Positions 18,775-19,499 of a stretch of DNA of 19,499 nt are shown here, piece by piece. Origin of the DNA: Acanthaster planci (Eukaryota > Echinodermata > Asteroidea > Valvatida > Acanthasteridae); contig NW_019091509.1 in assembly GCF_001949145.1 (NCBI RefSeq), forward strand, positions 387,926-407,424. The letters run 5' to 3'. Every line of letters begins with the position of its first letter. The first letter of the stretch is position 1. Below the pieces are notes generated by a model. That model was not told the DNA's origin and made no database searches. It saw only the letters and a program-made list of their open reading frames with translations. A program made the translations under genes and the position numbers.

Positions 18775-18837
18775 ATTGAGCATGATTATGTGAAAGTGAA
18801 ACAAAAAATAATGTTCTTACCTTTTGTGTATTTTTAG

Positions 18838-18949
18838 GCATTTGTTCAGTGTCATGATGATGTTTTTGACCGAGATGTCCAAACAGAGCCCATCAAGATG
18901 AAAGATAACTGGATTCAACATCCTAGTGAAGGAATCTCCACATTTATTG
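18838..18949 (+). CDS. DYNC2I1: DYNC2I1 (WDR60) next internal exon
   Basis: The acceptor is TGTATTTTTAG (ending 18837) and the donor is TTG|GTAATT (18950). The exon holds 37 codons plus one base, so it ends in phase 1. It starts A-F-V-Q-C-H-D-D, then F-D-R-D-V-Q-T-E-P-I, then W-I-Q-H-P-S-E-G. Vertebrate WDR60 continues in the same way after its Y-I-K-x-F-G block (A-Y-V-Q-x-N-E-D, R-D-I-Q-T-D/E-E-I, W-T-Q-H-P), so this joins directly to the exon ending at 6106. The D-V-Q-T core resembles the T-Q-T-type motif bound by dynein light chain LC8 (DYNLL), and the pre-propeller part of this subunit is known to carry light chains; that this motif does so is inference. The WD40 exons must follow downstream of the window. 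Confidence 0.88.
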
Positions 18950-19499
18950 GTAATTACTACTCTTTCAATAATAATAGAGCACTAACTTTTGTGCGATTGA
19001 AGTTTGCTGGGAGCATCTATGTTTTTGCACAAACCGTTAAGGAAAAGTTTCATTTTTCTACAGCTTTTTTACGACTGCTTTTATATCTGCATCTGTAAAT
19101 ATATGTAAGCAGTTTCGTGTTGCTTAGTGTAAACAATATGAATGTGTGCATAATGTATGTGATGGCAATTTTTCTTCCCCCAGTGCCTACAGTGTGTATT
19201 TATTCAGTCAGAACAGTAGCTACTACAATGTGTGTATTTATTCTCTCAGAACAGTAGCTACAAAGGAAGAAGAAAGAAACAAAGACAGACGAGTGAGGAG
19301 GAAATTCTGAAATTAAATCAGATTGATGCGTGTATTCTTGAAGGAAAATGGCTAACGTTCTACAAGTAGTATGTAATACTGAAGTTTCTTAAAAGTCAAA
19401 ATAGTGTCTATCCTCATCTGGGGTACAGGCACACAGGAAGGAAAATCTCCTAATTTTAACCATCTTATAAAGCACTCAATTTCTTCAACTACTTCAACG
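18950..19499 (+). other. DYNC2I1: Start of the following DYNC2I1 intron
   Basis: Starts at the GTAATT donor. I could not place the next exon: acceptor-like sites near 19183, 19237 and 19249 do not give an open frame in the required phase. Confidence 0.5.
19188..19261 (+). repeat. Tandem duplication, 36/38 bp
   Basis: Copy 1 (19188-19223) and copy 2 (19224-19261) both start TACA-TGTGTATTTATTC and end CAGAACAGTAGCTAC. Each copy contains an acceptor-like pyrimidine run followed by CAG. Confidence 0.85.

Larger units (their letters stand above)
6107..18837 (+). other. DYNC2I1: Large intron of DYNC2I1 (12.7 kb)
   Basis: Bounded by a strong GTAAGT donor at 6107 and a TTTTTAG acceptor ending at 18837. 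The flanking exons join in phase 0 to read S-K-Q / A-F-V-Q, which matches the unbroken conserved block of WDR60 homologues, so no constitutive exon is expected inside. Its contents (repeats, a pseudogene, palindromes) are listed separately. Confidence 0.8.

Noticed and set aside
19250-19370. Open stretch in a K/E-rich frame as a possible third DYNC2I1 exon
   Set aside because: No acceptor gives the required phase after the exon ending at 18949, and the residues do not resemble the part of WDR60 that should follow.

Overview
The window looks like host genomic DNA of an animal, probably a marine invertebrate deuterostome. It is AT-rich, has eukaryotic splice sites and no operon structure, and most of it is intron. 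The word TAGGCCTA and near variants recur (about 8908 and 11806; partial forms near 103, 7126, 8788, 8817). I associate that word with echinoderm and hemichordate DNA, so the taxon is a tentative inference from word usage.

The one host gene I can support is DYNC2I1 (WDR60), an intermediate chain of the cytoplasmic dynein-2 motor that drives retrograde intraflagellar transport in cilia. Two + strand exons are visible, at 5880-6106 and 18838-18949. They join in frame and without a gap across a conserved block, with a 12.7 kb intron between them. No WD40 repeat is inside the window; those exons should lie downstream. Everything else is upstream intron, this large intron, or the start of the next intron.

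Region by region: 1-108 is the end of a hAT-like DNA transposon inserted into a dead Penelope-like retroelement (109-1750, minus strand). A dead Mutator-like transposase follows (2108-3889, plus strand), then short repeats and featureless DNA up to the first exon. The big intron holds a possible hAT-type MITE (6140-6550), diverged duplicated segments (7361-7691; 7964/10869), a small isolated ATG exon candidate (8541-8585), a broken copy of a chromo/Tudor-knot gene (9268-10042), a telomere-word inverted repeat (13084-13142), a minisatellite of hairpin-forming units (13665-14090) and a field of ~150-170 bp degenerate repeats (about 14100-16900). These repeats carry a recurring 17 bp dyad of the form GATGTCAT-G-ATGACATC. 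A nearly perfect 40 bp palindrome lies at 16959-16998.

I found no rRNA, tRNA, CRISPR array or intact mobile element. The protein-coding mobile elements are all disrupted, and I see no working multi-gene system. The best leads are the repeat family with its expandable hairpin array, the chromo-domain pseudogene family, and the hAT-into-Penelope nesting.
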